From the NCBI GenBank assembly GCA_963782985.1, contig CAWALU010000001.1, forward strand, positions 1 through 64,000: DNA of 64,000 nucleotides. The letters are read 5' to 3'. Origin of the DNA: CAVSWT01 sp963782985. GTDB taxonomy: Bacteria > Bacteroidota > Ignavibacteria > Ignavibacteriales > Ignavibacteriaceae. The notes under the pieces were generated by a model. It made no database searches and had not been told where the DNA came from. It saw only the letters and a list, made by a program, of their open reading frames with translations. Made by a program: the position numbers and the translations under genes. Of the stretch, positions 26,417 to 36,593 are shown in pieces; positions within the stretch are counted from its first letter, which is position 1, and each line of letters starts with the position of its first letter.

Positions 26417-27655
26417 ATGAGTAATAAACCGTTAATTAAACCTGAATTAATGGCGCCAGCGGGTGATGCGACAATGCTTACAACCGCGGTTAATGCAGGC
26501 GCGGATGCAGTATATTTTGGTGTGGGCAAGTTAAACATGAGGGCTAAAGCAAAAAATTTTTCTTTAAATGAATTAACAGAAATTTCTGATTTTTGTAATA
26601 GCAGAAATGTTAAATCTTATCTAACACTTAATACAATTATTTATGAAGATGAAATCGAAGAAATTGAAAACATAATTCTTCAGGCAAAAGAAAATAAAAT
26701 TGACAAAATAATTTGCTGGGACCTGGGCGCAGTTGAACTTTGCAATAAATATAATATGCCGTTTTGTATTTCAACTCAAGCATCAATTTCAAATTCTATT
26801 TCACTTGAGCTGTACAAACGGCTTGGCGCCTCACGAATTGTTTTAGCCCGCGAATGTTCGCTGGAAGAGATAAAAAAAATAAGAGCAAAAACTGAGCTTG
26901 AAATTGAAGCTTTTATTCATGGTGCAATGTGCATAGCCGTAAGCGGACGATGTTTTATGAGCCATCATCTTTTTGATAAAAGCGCTAACCGGGGCGAATG
27001 TGTTCAGCCTTGCAGAAGAGAATTTAAAGTTGTAGATGAATCAATAAATAAAGAATTAATTATAGGCGATGATTATATTCTCTCGCCTAAAGATTTATGC
27101 ACAATTGAATTTATTGATAAATTAATTGAAGCAGGGATTGATTCATTTAAAATTGAAGGAAGAAAAAGAAGTCCGGAGTATGTGCACAAAGTTGTTTCGG
27201 TTTACCGCAGGGCTATCGATTTATATTTTGAAAATAAATTGACTGCTAAAATAAAAAGGAATTTTCTTGAAGAGTTAAATGAAGTATACAACCGGGGCTT
27301 TTCAACGGGATTTTATTTTGATATGCCCAGCTCAAACGATTACAGTGAGATTTACGGAAGCAAAGCCTCTACCAGAAAACAATATTTGGGGAAAGTAGTT
27401 AATTATTTCAAACAAGCAAAAGCAGCTCATATTATAATTGAAACCGGCAAAATAAATTCGGGGGACAAAATTTATATTATTGGCCCCACAACCGGGGTGG
27501 CCGAATTAATTATTTCTGAAATGAAAATTGATGAAAACTTTATTCAGCAGGCAGCCAAAGGGGATTCCATTACTATTAAATGCAAAGAGACTGTGCGCCC
27601 GCGAGACGCCGTTTATCTTGTAAAAAAAGAATCACCTGTTATTGATTATAACTAA
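26417..27655 (+). CDS. trhP: U32 family peptidase / tRNA hydroxylation protein TrhP
   Basis: A 412-residue U32 protein. TrhP-type members make 5-hydroxyuridine at tRNA position 34 from prephenate; others hydroxylate 23S rRNA. Blocks: KPELMAPAGDATMLTTAVNA with GADAVYFG, CISTQASISNS, RIVLARECSLEEIKKI, EIEAFIHGAMCIAVSGRC, and SANRGECVQPCRREF; the four conserved cysteines are visible. The region FKIEGRKRSPEYVHKVVSVY is also standard. The C-terminal 80 residues form a small beta-domain. TrhP is preferred over RlhA because RlhA is much longer. Start is at ATG 26417. Confidence 0.85.
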   Translation: MSNKPLIKPELMAPAGDATMLTTAVNAGADAVYFGVGKLNMRAKAKNFSLNELTEISDFCNSRNVKSYLTLNTIIYEDEIEEIENIILQAKENKIDKIICWDLGAVELCNKYNMPFCISTQASISNSISLELYKRLGASRIVLARECSLEEIKKIRAKTELEIEAFIHGAMCIAVSGRCFMSHHLFDKSANRGECVQPCRREFKVVDESINKELIIGDDYILSPKDLCTIEFIDKLIEAGIDSFKIEGRKRSPEYVHKVVSVYRRAIDLYFENKLTAKIKRNFLEELNEVYNRGFSTGFYFDMPSSNDYSEIYGSKASTRKQYLGKVVNYFKQAKAAHIIIETGKINSGDKIYIIGPTTGVAELIISEMKIDENFIQQAAKGDSITIKCKETVRPRDAVYLVKKESPVIDYN

Positions 27656-27678
27656 TTATTATTTACTTTATTTGAAAA

Positions 27679-28674
27679 CTATACTTTCCTATCATAAATC
27701 CAGCTAAACTTTTCAGCTTCGCCGGAAAAAGAAAGCCTATTGGCAACCATCATATATTTTTCTGAAAGCCTGCACAAATAATCCTGCGCTTTAGCAGCCG
27801 CATCCGATAAACCTTTAATTGTAGAAATTTCCCATTCATTAACAAGATTCTTAATTATGCTTGCGTAATCACCTACGGTATAAACTTCTATGCGCTGTGC
27901 AACATTAGAGAATTTAGTGAACAAATTTTTATCATATCCGTCGCTCATCATATTAGCGGGCATAGTAACTTTTAACTTCATCATTTTAGCAAAAGATAGT
28001 ATTGCCTGCGCCGGATCGGTTTCAAATATTTTAGTCATAAATAATTTATAAGCTCTTTCATGCCGGGCTTCATCACCTGCAATCATTCCGCATATTTTAT
28101 GAAGCTGAGTTTCACCGACTTTTTTTGCGAGTCTGCCTACATTTGTATGAGAAATTTTTGTAGCTCTTTCCTGAAAAGAAGTATAAATAAAACCGAGGTA
28201 AGGGTCATTTTCAGTTTGCGGATTAAAACCATTATTTATTAAATGATGGATAGTAGTTTCAACCGAGCGCATATTTACCCTGCCAGTAAGATATAAATAT
28301 TTATTGAGTAAATCGCCGTGACGGTTTTCTTCAGAAGTCCATCCACGGCTCCATCTTGCCCATGCCGTATCGCTTGTTCCGGTAACATCGGTTATGCCTT
28401 CCAATCTGTTTAGCCAGGTTTGATAAGTGGGAAGAGCCTCTTCCGTAACCATATCGCCTACCAGCACAACAAGCAATTCATCAGGAATCTCTTTTGCTCT
28501 TTCTCTAAAATCAATAACTTCTTCTTTCCAATTCTCATTAGTCATATCAGGCAGAAAATCGGATGGCTGCCAGCTTTCTTCTATCGGCTTAAGCAGTGTA
28601 TGTATATTTTCTGCCACAAAAGGTTCAATTGATTTTATTACTTCTAGCCTGGCGTTAAGATTATTATCTAACAT
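27679..28674 (-). CDS. Acyl-ACP desaturase (soluble di-iron)
   Basis: A 331-residue soluble fatty acid desaturase of the stearoyl-ACP delta-9 type, which puts a double bond into acyl chains bound to acyl carrier protein. Iron ligands are visible in the order expected: VTEEALPTYQTWL, SEENRHGDLLNKYLYLTGRV, FQERATKISHTN and GDEARHERAYKLF. WARWSRGWTSEE is typical of the plant and actinobacterial enzymes. Needs reduced ferredoxin and O2, so the organism meets oxygen at least at times. Convergent with the U32 gene with about 23 bases between. No lesion. Confidence 0.92.
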   Translation of the reverse strand: MLDNNLNARLEVIKSIEPFVAENIHTLLKPIEESWQPSDFLPDMTNENWKEEVIDFRERAKEIPDELLVVLVGDMVTEEALPTYQTWLNRLEGITDVTGTSDTAWARWSRGWTSEENRHGDLLNKYLYLTGRVNMRSVETTIHHLINNGFNPQTENDPYLGFIYTSFQERATKISHTNVGRLAKKVGETQLHKICGMIAGDEARHERAYKLFMTKIFETDPAQAILSFAKMMKLKVTMPANMMSDGYDKNLFTKFSNVAQRIEVYTVGDYASIIKNLVNEWEISTIKGLSDAAAKAQDYLCRLSEKYMMVANRLSFSGEAEKFSWIYDRKV

Positions 28675-29046
28675 TTAAGTCCTTAAAATATATAGAAAGA
28701 TTTTTATTTAGGATGATTTAAAAATTTAGGATTTCTGCATAAAATTAAATGATGCAGAATTATTATAAATATTTTCCGTATAGATTTATAAAAAGAGAAG
28801 AGCAATCATCTGAGATAAAATTTATTGATAATTATTTATTATAACAATGGCAAAAAAATATTTTTGCGTTAATTACAATAATTAAACATCTACGATATAC
28901 TTTTGAGTTATGATTATCACAATAAATATAATTTTATTGTAGTTTATGTTTTAATTCTTGTATAGGACACATTATTGTAATCATAAAAACCGCTTTCAAT
29001 TTTAATCCTCGCAGAGTCTGCCTATGGTAGACAAGGGTTTAAAAAT
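28675..29046. other. Intergenic region, weak inverted repeats only
   Basis: No gene in these 372 bases. They hold a weak hairpin, ACAATAAA (28919-28926) with TTTATTGT (28933-28940), and GTCTGCC/GGTAGAC arms near 29016-29032. Neither is followed by a clear T run on the coding strand, so I do not call a terminator. The desaturase promoter should lie in the first 100 bases on the minus strand. Confidence 0.5.
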
Positions 29047-30343
29047 TCATATAAATAATAATTCAACTAAAATAAAAACCGGCAGAAGAACGATTAAAGA
29101 AAACTTAAACATATAACTAAAAAAGTCTGGCATTTTTATATTGTTTTCTTCCGCTACTGCTTTTACCATAAAGTTTGGCCCGTTGCCGATGTAAGTCATA
29201 CTTCCGAAGAAGACCGCGCCGATACTTATTGCGCGCAATAAAACCTCCGGTATTCCCGCCATCATTGCATTGGTCTGTTCACCTAAACCAAGAGCTAATG
29301 AATGAAATGTTACGGCTGTTGGCGTATTATCTAAAAAGCTGCTTAGGAGTCCGGCGTAATAATAAAATTGAGAAGGAGTTGTAACGCCAAGCTGCTTTGC
29401 ATTTGCTTCTAAATATAAAATGCAAGGAACCATTGTTATAAAAATTCCAAGAAATAGGTACGCAACTTCTTTTATAGGCTCCCACGTAAAATTGTTTGAG
29501 ACCCTGGTCAAATGCGGAGTAAATAAAATTGACAAATAAGCCATCAGCACAATTACAATTTCACGAACGAATTTAAAAAACTCATTTTGCTTTATGAACG
29601 TTAAATGAATGATCATTTAAAAATGCAACCGCTAAAACTACTCCCACCAGAAAAATTAAATTTTGCTTCCCTTCAATTTTTATTGGTCTTATTTGAGTTT
29701 CATCTCTCATGATTGCCGGCGCCGGTTCCTTCCTATAAAAATAAGAGTCAACAAAATAATAAATTAAAAGCAGGGCGCTATTTGTAAAAAGCCACTCGAC
29801 AAATAATTTTAAAAACCAGGTAAAGTCAGCTCCGCGCAAGTACATCATAAATAAGGGGGGATCGCCAAGGGGAGTTAAAAGTCCTCCGCAATTAGCTACT
29901 ATTCCAATAAAAAAAAGTATGGTATGAACTTTAAAAGTTCTTTCTTTATTCGTGGAAATCACAGGACGGATAAGCAGCATTGCGGCGCCGGTTGTTCCCA
30001 TAAATGAAGCCAGAACTGCTCCGATAGCAAGGAATAAAGTGTTAATAGACGGCTTAGCTTCAATATCTCCACTTAAAAAAATTCCACCGGTAATTGTAAA
30101 AAGTGAACCGAGCAAAACTATAAATGGTACGTAATCAAAAAGCATAGTTTCAACTAACTCGTAAGTTAGATTTGAAGCAGCAAGAAAAATTATTATGGGA
30201 ATGCTGAGTAAAACGGAAATTAGTAATTTATTTTTATTTTTTTCCCAAAAGTGATTCCAAAACAGCGGGAACACCGCAATTGATGCAAGCATTAACACGA
30301 AAGGTAAAAGTGCAATAATTGGTATTGTGTAATGGCTTTCCAT
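29047..30343 (-). pseudogene. NhaD-like sodium:proton antiporter, one-base frameshift
   Basis: Two overlapping frames make one membrane protein of about 430 residues. The first (30343 to about 29590) has FMGTTGAAMLLIRPV and CGGLLTPLGDPPLFM; the second (to 29047) has LLSSFLDNTPTAVTFHSL and FFGSMTYIGNGPNFMVKAVA. These paired helix-break motifs are typical of the ion transporter superfamily to which NhaD belongs, exchanging Na+ for H+. At the join the coding strand reads AAAGCAAAATGAG; one A less restores HKANEFFKFVREI. A single homopolymer error is the simplest explanation, so the gene is probably functional. Confidence 0.82.
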
Positions 30344-30512
30344 AGAAAGAATCCAGTTAAAAATTAATAATAAGTTTCAATAAAGGGATGTGAGAATAAT
30401 TTTTAATCTTATGTTATTCTTATTCATTTTTTTCTATAAATCGAGATGAAAATTAGAGAAAAATTAATTAAAAAAAATAGGGCAGGTATTCACGAAGCAA
30501 GATAGGAATATA

Positions 30513-31154
30513 TTATGCAACTGAAGGGAATGCTTTTTTAATAGCTTCAAATATAAAACCGATAGCTATGGCGGCAACCATTAATCCGAATAATCTTGTG
30601 AAGATTGTAAATACAAGCTGATCAATTTTTCTATCTAACCATCTTGATGAAAAGAAGAATATAAAAAGAATAAATACCGTAAGAATTACTATAATAGATA
30701 AAAGAATATAATCGGTGATATTATGCGCCTTTATTCCGTAGATCACTACTGTGGTAATGGAACCTGGACCGGCAAGCATCGGAATTCCGAGAGGGACAAT
30801 TATTTTTCGAAATCTTTTTTTTGCAATTTCACCTGGACTTTTCCCATCTTCTTTACGGTCTTTTAATTTGGTTGTTTTTCCATTAAGCATTTGGATGCCC
30901 GTTAGTAATAAAAAGATACCGCCAGCCATTTGAAATGAAGCTAAATCAACATGGAATAAAGCGAGCAGCTGTTTTCCCAAAACCAAAAAAATTATTAATA
31001 TGATCCCCGAAGTAAATGTAACTAGTATTGCAATTTTGGTTTGAATATTACCTTTTTCATCACCAGCTAACTCACTCCATATGGGTATTAATCCGATAGG
31101 GTTGAGGATAGCGAGCATAGCTAAAGAAAAATTTAAGATTAATTCCCAATTCAT
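30513..31154 (-). CDS. MarC family membrane protein
   Basis: A 213-residue inner-membrane protein of the MarC/UPF0056 family with six hydrophobic helices. Typical blocks: SLAMLAILNPIGLIPIWSEL near the start, MAGGIFLLLTGIQML, and IVPLGIPMLAGPGSITTVVI. The family was once linked to multiple antibiotic resistance, but its transport role has not been established. The gene stands in a minus-strand run with the oxidoreductase upstream (25-base gap), so the two may share a transcript. Confidence 0.9.
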   Translation of the reverse strand: MNWELILNFSLAMLAILNPIGLIPIWSELAGDEKGNIQTKIAILVTFTSGIILIIFLVLGKQLLALFHVDLASFQMAGGIFLLLTGIQMLNGKTTKLKDRKEDGKSPGEIAKKRFRKIIVPLGIPMLAGPGSITTVVIYGIKAHNITDYILLSIIVILTVFILFIFFFSSRWLDRKIDQLVFTIFTRLFGLMVAAIAIGFIFEAIKKAFPSVA

Positions 31155-31179
31155 AAAAAGAGATTTTTCTATTAGTTGA

Positions 31180-32150
31180 TTACTTAATAATTATTACAAG
31201 TCTTTTTCCCGGGGAACTATCTTTTTCCCAGGCAGTTTCTATATCATTTAAATTTGCGGTTTCAGTTTCAATTATTAGTTTTTCCTCTGCCGCCAATTGT
31301 AACATTTCAGGAATTACTTCTGTATTCAGTTTCTCCCATATATCTTTCCGATAACTTCCTAGCCCGGAGCCGAGTATTTCTATTTTAGAACTTCTTAAAG
31401 CGCTGGTCATTAAATCAATATTTTCGCCAGCCATATTGCCAATGCTTACGATACGTATTCTATTTTTTTTATTTGAACCGCTATCTTTTAGAGCTGCTAT
31501 TATTAACTCTACAGGATGACCCCATAAATAGTCGGCTGCAATATCAATCGGAGTTTTGTTATTTATTTCTTTTAATTGCTGGATGATAGATTCATCATTC
31601 TGTTTTAAAGATATAGTTATATCGGCGCCGAGTTTTTTAAACGTTCTAATTGTCTGCTGTTTCTGCCTGTGGCAATTACAATTGATGCGCCGAAATGCTT
31701 AGCTGTTTGAACCGCAAATTGACCGGTAACCCCGGTTGCTCCATTTATTAAAACGACATCTCCTTCTTTTATTTCTGCTCTATAGCGCAGCGCCATGGCA
31801 GAGCCTAATACAGCGTTTGGAACTGCGGCTGCCAAAACATCATCAATTTTATTTGGCAAAGGGATGTACCTATCTTTTGAAACCAAAGCTTTCTCTGCAA
31901 GCATTCCTGTAATACCTTGTGCGTAAACTCTTTCTCCGTTTTCCAAAACACCAACTCCATCAAATCCTACTGCTGCGGGAAGCTGATTAGTTTTTGAATA
32001 AGTTTTTCCACTTGCCATAATTCTATCCAAATTTTTAATTGAAGCTGCTGTAACAGAAATTAAAATTTGACCTTCATTTTTTGGAGTTGGTTCAGGAAAA
32101 TCTTGGTATTTTGGAACACCGCCAAAACTATTTAATACTGCTGCTTTCAT
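31180..32150 (-). pseudogene. Zinc-free quinone oxidoreductase-like MDR protein, frameshifted
   Basis: A medium-chain dehydrogenase/reductase starting MKAAVLNSFGGVPKYQDFPE at 32150; the open frame further upstream is not conserved-looking. Blocks: AAVGFDGVGVLENGERVYAQ, and VVLINGATGVTGQFAVQTAK for NADPH binding. The frame breaks near 31640 at the coding-strand sequence TTTAAAAAACTCG; one more A gives RLKKLGADITISLKQ and continues to IVSIGNMAGENIDLM and the end at 31180. No zinc-binding cysteine cluster is seen, which fits the quinone reductase branch. About 323 residues when joined. Probably an intact gene with a sequencing error. Confidence 0.8.
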
Positions 32151-32261
32151 TTTTAATCGATACTTAAATTTTTGATCTAATAATAATAGGGAGTATAATA
32201 ATTCTTCAACTAAAAGGAATTGATGGAGGGCAGGAATGAGAATCAAAAAAGGAATAAAACA

Positions 32262-32837
32262 TTAATTGTCAATTTCAATATTATATTTGCTTAACAATCT
32301 TACCGCTTGGGGCAATGAAAATTTAGCTTTTCTAATTCTATTTTTTTCCGGATCGATAGTGTAATTAAAAGATGTTCTGAAATCCGATTTTTCCAATATA
32401 GTATTTTCAAATATCGCTTTTGTAAGATCACAATTGCTAAAAATTGAATTTGTTAAATCACATTCAGTAAAATCGGTTTCAAGTAATTGAGTATTTTTGA
32501 ATAAGGTTTTTTTAATTTTCATTTTGTAAAATGATGAATGATTTAATAAACAATCATCAAAGGTGAATGAAAGACCAAATTCATTACTATTATAGAAAAG
32601 AAGTCCGAGCATTTTGCTTTTACTAAAACTTACATTCTGAAAACCCGTTTTTACAAGTTTGGCTAAGGTTAAATCGCAGCCGATAATTTCACAATCAATA
32701 AATAATATTTCAGAAAGATCGCAAGCCGAGAAATCACAATTTTTAAAGGTGCACTTTTCAAACTCTCCATTATTAAAAAGAATTTCTTTAGAAGAAGTTG
32801 ATTCGTATGTTTTATTATAAATGCTATTACGATCCAT
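32262..32837 (-). CDS. Pentapeptide repeat protein
   Basis: A 191-residue protein built of pentapeptide repeats of the A(D/N)LXX type: CTFKNCDFSACDLSEILFID, then LLETDFTECDLTNSIFSNCD and LTKAIFENTILEKSDF. Such repeats fold into a right-handed square beta-helix. The ending FNYTIDPEKNRIRKAKFSLP, then QAVRLLSKYNI, is shared with Qnr/McbG-like Bacteroidota proteins that mimic DNA and can protect gyrase. A role in quinolone or microcin protection is possible but cannot be claimed. It lies alone between the MDR gene and the TfoX gene on the minus strand. Confidence 0.88.
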   Translation of the reverse strand: MDRNSIYNKTYESTSSKEILFNNGEFEKCTFKNCDFSACDLSEILFIDCEIIGCDLTLAKLVKTGFQNVSFSKSKMLGLLFYNSNEFGLSFTFDDCLLNHSSFYKMKIKKTLFKNTQLLETDFTECDLTNSIFSNCDLTKAIFENTILEKSDFRTSFNYTIDPEKNRIRKAKFSLPQAVRLLSKYNIEIDN

Positions 32838-32869
32838 TTTTTACTCAAATAAAAACTTTAAATTATATT

Positions 32870-33205
32870 TCACTTTTTAGATGACTTTGCTCGCTTATTA
32901 AAATCTAGGGAGAGCTTAATCCAGTATTCAAAATCATTTTTTGTTTTTATACTTTTCTCATTTACGTAAATGTAACCTTTATATTCACGCCCTCCCATTA
33001 TCACCTTACTGCAGCCCTTTCTTTTTAGCGCTTCTTCGTGAAGATCGGGATCAATGCGGCACATAATTCTATCAACGCCTACGGTGATGCACATTTTATT
33101 ATCAACCATAAAAGCCAGCCCGCCGAACATTTTTTTCTCTTCCACTTTGGGCAAATGAGAAAGAGCTTCTCTTATTTTCGCAGCTATTTTTTCACTATAA
33201 GCCAT
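32870..33205 (-). CDS. TfoX/Sxy N-terminal domain protein
   Basis: A small protein of 111 residues when started at MAYSEKIAAKIREALSH (ATG at 33205), which I prefer over the longer frame to 33274. Family blocks: EEKKMFGGLAFMVDNKMCIT, IMCRIDPDLHEEAL, and MGGREYKGYIYVNEKSI. Free-standing TfoX_N proteins are widespread outside competent bacteria, and their function is unclear. With the start at 33205 it overlaps the end of the DUF1697 gene by 11 bases, suggesting co-transcription. Confidence 0.88.
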   Translation of the reverse strand: MAYSEKIAAKIREALSHLPKVEEKKMFGGLAFMVDNKMCITVGVDRIMCRIDPDLHEEALKRKGCSKVIMGGREYKGYIYVNEKSIKTKNDFEYWIKLSLDFNKRAKSSKK

Positions 33206-33737
33206 ACATTTCTGAAAGTTTAATAATGGTGTTCCAATTTCTTGTTGTAACATCTTTTCCAAATTCTTTTTCAATAAAAGCCATAGCTTTAACTGATTGG
33301 GAAGATTTTAATGTTAAAACTGAAAACACTTCTCGATTTGATTTGCTTAAAATTTGAAAATCTTCTTCGGGTGAAGCGTAAGGCAGCTTTAATTTACTGA
33401 TTGATTTAGCTGGTAAAAATGTTACATACAAGCGTGTGTGCTTTTCAACTTTTATTTTTTTAAATGGATCTAATGAAATAATATTTTCAATCTCCGCGAA
33501 GGTGCGGATCATAATTCTGCTATCAAATCCAAATTTAGTTTCAAAAGCACCTTCAATTTTTTTTATTAGACTTTCTTCTTTTGTTTCATTTGCTTCAAAC
33601 AATACGTTTCCTGAATTTAAAAGTGTCTTTATATTTTCAAAACTAAGCTCTTCAAAAAGTCTTTTCAATTCAGCCATCGGAACTTTTTTATGCCCGCCTA
33701 CATTAATACCTCGAAAGAACGCAATATATTTTTTCAT
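33195..33737 (-). CDS. DUF1697 domain protein
   Basis: A 180-residue protein of the DUF1697 family: KYIAFFRGINVGGHKKVPMA, then LSFENIKTLLNSGNVLFEAN, FETKFGFDSRIMIRT, and the ending VTTRNWNTIIKLSEMYGL. The function of the family is unknown; the N-terminal RGINVGG-x-x-x-xPMA block is invariant. It is the first gene of a two-gene unit with the TfoX-like protein. Full length and undamaged. Confidence 0.92.
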   Translation of the reverse strand: MKKYIAFFRGINVGGHKKVPMAELKRLFEELSFENIKTLLNSGNVLFEANETKEESLIKKIEGAFETKFGFDSRIMIRTFAEIENIISLDPFKKIKVEKHTRLYVTFLPAKSISKLKLPYASPEEDFQILSKSNREVFSVLTLKSSQSVKAMAFIEKEFGKDVTTRNWNTIIKLSEMYGL

Positions 33738-33812
33738 AAAATAAATTTAGGGGTCTATTAATTAATTAAGGTTCTACATTACCTTGTCACTATTAAAAAG
33801 TGTTTGTTAAAC

Positions 33813-35212
33813 TTATATTTCAAATTTTTGTCCGTGAACCGGAAAATATACCGACTTATATCCTTTGCCTTTAATTTTTTCCATTAAAGGATGTGCTTGA
33901 TCAGCTTCACCATGCACAAGAAAAATATTTTTTAGTTTTTCGGGAGAGCTGAAGCGTAAATAATCAAGCAAACCTTTTTGATCTGCATGACCGGAAAAAT
34001 AATCCATCTTTTTTACTTTAGCATTTACTTTGTGACTATCTCCCAAAATATTTACCTCTACATTTCCATCCATAATTTTTCTTGCCAGGGTATTTTCGGC
34101 AGCATATCCCACAAACAAAATTAAATTTCTTTTGTCTTCAATATTGTTTTTTAAGTGATGAAGAATTCTTCCGCCTTCGGCCATGCCCGAAGCAGAAATA
34201 ATTATACATGACGTATTAAGTTCATTTAATGCTTTTGATGCTTCCACATCACGAATGTAAGTGAGCCTTCCAAAGCCAAAAGGGTCTTCATAATTCTGAA
34301 GAAAAACCCGGTAAGTTTCTCTATCAAAACATTCCGGATGAAGTCGAAAAACATCGGTTGCTTTTAGAGCCAAAGGAGAATCAACATAAATCGGAAATTG
34401 AGGGAATTCTATTTTGATCCCATAATTTATGAAGCACGTAAACAAGCAGCTGGGTGCGCCCCACAGCAAATGAGGGAATAATTATTTTGCCGTTTATGAT
34501 TTATCGTTTCATTTATTACTGATGCTAACTCATCTTCAACATCTCCCGTTACTGAATGAAGACGGTTGCCGTAAGTGCTTTCCATTATTAGTACGTCAAG
34601 ATCGCGCAGTACATTTGGGTTGCGTAAAATGGGCATATCATCACGACCAAGATCGCCGGTAAAGCCCAATCTTATTTTTCTGCCGTCTTCATTTATTTCA
34701 AGTAAGATACCAGCAGAGCCAAGGATATGTCCTGCGTCTCTAAAAATAGCGTTGACTCCGGGAACAACTTCAATGCTTTTATCATACTGCACTCCCACAA
34801 AATGCGTAATTGCAGCTTCTGCGTCTTCAATGGTATAAAGCGGTTCAAATAGTTTTTTATTTTGTTTAGCTCGGCGTTTATTCACCCATTCAACATCGCG
34901 CTCTTGAAGATAAGCGGAATCTCGAAGCATAATTTGGCAAAGATCAACGGTTGCGTTGGTTGTATATATTAATCCTTTGTAACCATTTTTAACAAGGTTG
35001 GGAATGTTGCCTGAGTGATCGATGTGGGCGTGAGAAAGAAGCATAACATCGATATCAGAAGGGTTAAAGATAAAATTTTTATTTTTTTCGAAGGCGTCTT
35101 TACGATGACCTTGATACATTCCGCATTCCAGCAAAATTTTTTTACCGTTAATTTTTAGGAGATGCTGGGAACCAGTAACCTCCTGCGCTGCGCCGATGAA
35201 TTGAATTTCCAA
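33813..35212 (-). pseudogene. MBL-fold beta-CASP RNase, two frameshifts
   Basis: A metallo-beta-lactamase RNase of the type with an RNA-specificity domain. Likely start is TTG at 35212 (LEIQFIGAAQEVTGSQHLL); codons upstream to 35317 look untranslated. Zinc motif LLSHAHIDHSGNIPNLV, FRDAGHILGSAGILLEI, GFTGDLGRDDMPIL and ESTYGNRLHS are present, then the beta-CASP part YVDSPLALKATDVFRLHPEC and the C-terminal FSGHADQKGLLDYL and IFLVHGEADQAHPL. Near 34496 and 34405 the frame changes twice; between them a third frame gives the expected IIIPSFAVGRTQLLVYVLHK. Correcting both gives about 465 residues, the normal size. Confidence 0.85.
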
Positions 35213-35391
35213 TGTTTCCTCGCTTAGTTTATTAAAAGATTTTTTATGTCTTGTTGATGACTTATAAAAAATAACTATTTGAAATTTTCTTTCATAGTAA
35301 AAATAAAAAGGCTGCAAAAAAACGGCTTATACAATTAGACGTTCTCAGTACGTCTTTACAAAGACAAAATTTAACACCCACAAAAAAACCG

Positions 35392-35422
35392 TAGAGACGT
35401 TTTGAAAACGTCTCTATTTTTT
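35392..35422. terminator. Palindrome followed by T run
   Basis: TAGAGACGTTTT (35392-35403) and AAAACGTCTCTA (35405-35416) form a perfect 12-bp inverted repeat around one G, followed by six T. On the plus strand it has terminator form; on the minus strand it would lie upstream of the RNase gene. Words such as GTAGAGACGTTTT are also known as dispersed palindromes in several phyla, so it may be a repeat element and not a terminator, since no plus-strand gene ends nearby. Confidence 0.6.
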
Positions 35423-35609
35423 CCTTTCCTGACAAACCCAATTTCTAAAATCAATATATGTTATTATGAATTCCTTAAAAGAAATTGGTTTTGTTTGGAA
35501 GTAATTTGAAAAGATAAAAATTCAAAATTTTTTTTATGGAAGATTTTTATTTCTAAGCCATTATGTTAATTTTGCTTTATCTCAAACATTAAAAATATAA
35601 GCTAAAAAT

Positions 35610-36428
35610 ATGATTGAAGCTGTAATTACAATTACTATTGTTGGGTTTGTCGCCGGATTTATTTTTTCAATTCCCGTAGCGGGTCCTATTAATGTTATTA
35701 TTACTTCAAACGCTTTAAGCGGCAGACTTCGATATTGTATGCGCACCGCTTTGGGGGCTTCGGTTATTGAATTTATTTATGTGGTTTTAATTGTTTACGG
35801 AATTTCCTCGCTCTATTCTTTATACAAACCGGTTATCCCGTATCTATTGATTGTAGGCGCCGCCGCTTTAATTTTTATAGGTATTAAAATTATTAGAACT
35901 GAATTCAACCTTGAAAATCCTAATGAAAAAAATATTGTTACCGATAAAATAAAAAATGAAGGCGGGTTTAGAACGGGAATAATAATTAATATTACAAATC
36001 CCTCATTGTTTTTGGGATGGCTAACTTCTACATTTTTAATATTTTCTTTTGTCTCTTCTATCGGACTAAATACCGGCGGCTTGAACTTAATTATTTCGGA
36101 AAATGTAAATTCAATTAGACAGATGTCAAACTCAGAACCACAAAAATTTAATAACATCCCCGAAGATTCTACAAATTCTATTAGCAATGATGAACCAACT
36201 AATGAACTAAATAAGGAAGAATTACACCCGCTGCTATTGGGAACATTTTATGGATTTGCGGTGGCGTTCGGAAGTTTTTTATGGCTATCTATTTATGCAA
36301 AAACAATTGTAAAGTACAGAAAAAAATTAAACTTAAAACTTGTTAATGTTGTAATAAAAGCATTGGGAGTAATTTTATTTTTAATTGCATTGTATCTGTT
36401 GTATAAAGGGATTCAAATATTAATTTGA
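35610..36428 (+). CDS. LysE family transporter-like membrane protein
   Basis: A 272-residue membrane protein with about six helices. The start IVGFVAGFIFSIPVAGPINV and the segment NITNPSLFLGWLTSTFLIFS match the LysE/RhtB type amino acid exporter fold (G-x3-G-x-x4-P-GP and the NP motif in helix 4). A hydrophilic insert of about 60 residues, residues 155-205, rich in N, S and E, separates helices 4 and 5 and is not usual in the family. The substrate is unknown. It stands upstream of the HisC-like operon but is separated by 165 bases. Confidence 0.75.
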   Translation: MIEAVITITIVGFVAGFIFSIPVAGPINVIITSNALSGRLRYCMRTALGASVIEFIYVVLIVYGISSLYSLYKPVIPYLLIVGAAALIFIGIKIIRTEFNLENPNEKNIVTDKIKNEGGFRTGIIINITNPSLFLGWLTSTFLIFSFVSSIGLNTGGLNLIISENVNSIRQMSNSEPQKFNNIPEDSTNSISNDEPTNELNKEELHPLLLGTFYGFAVAFGSFLWLSIYAKTIVKYRKKLNLKLVNVVIKALGVILFLIALYLLYKGIQILI

Positions 36429-36593
36429 CGACCTAATTAATTTTTCCCATTCGTGATATTTATTGTCCTGAGTTATTCGCCCTTTAAAATTATTTCTGTT
36501 ATAATTCCCTTTTTAATATTTTAGATGCGGAGTTAAAATGTAATTGTGCGCTAAATATTTAATTAAACATTTCATTACAAATTTTAAAATTAT

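Noticed and set aside
32151..32246. N-terminal extension of the quinone oxidoreductase frame
   Set aside because: The family start MKAAVLNSFGG lies at 32150 and the upstream codons look like non-coding sequence.
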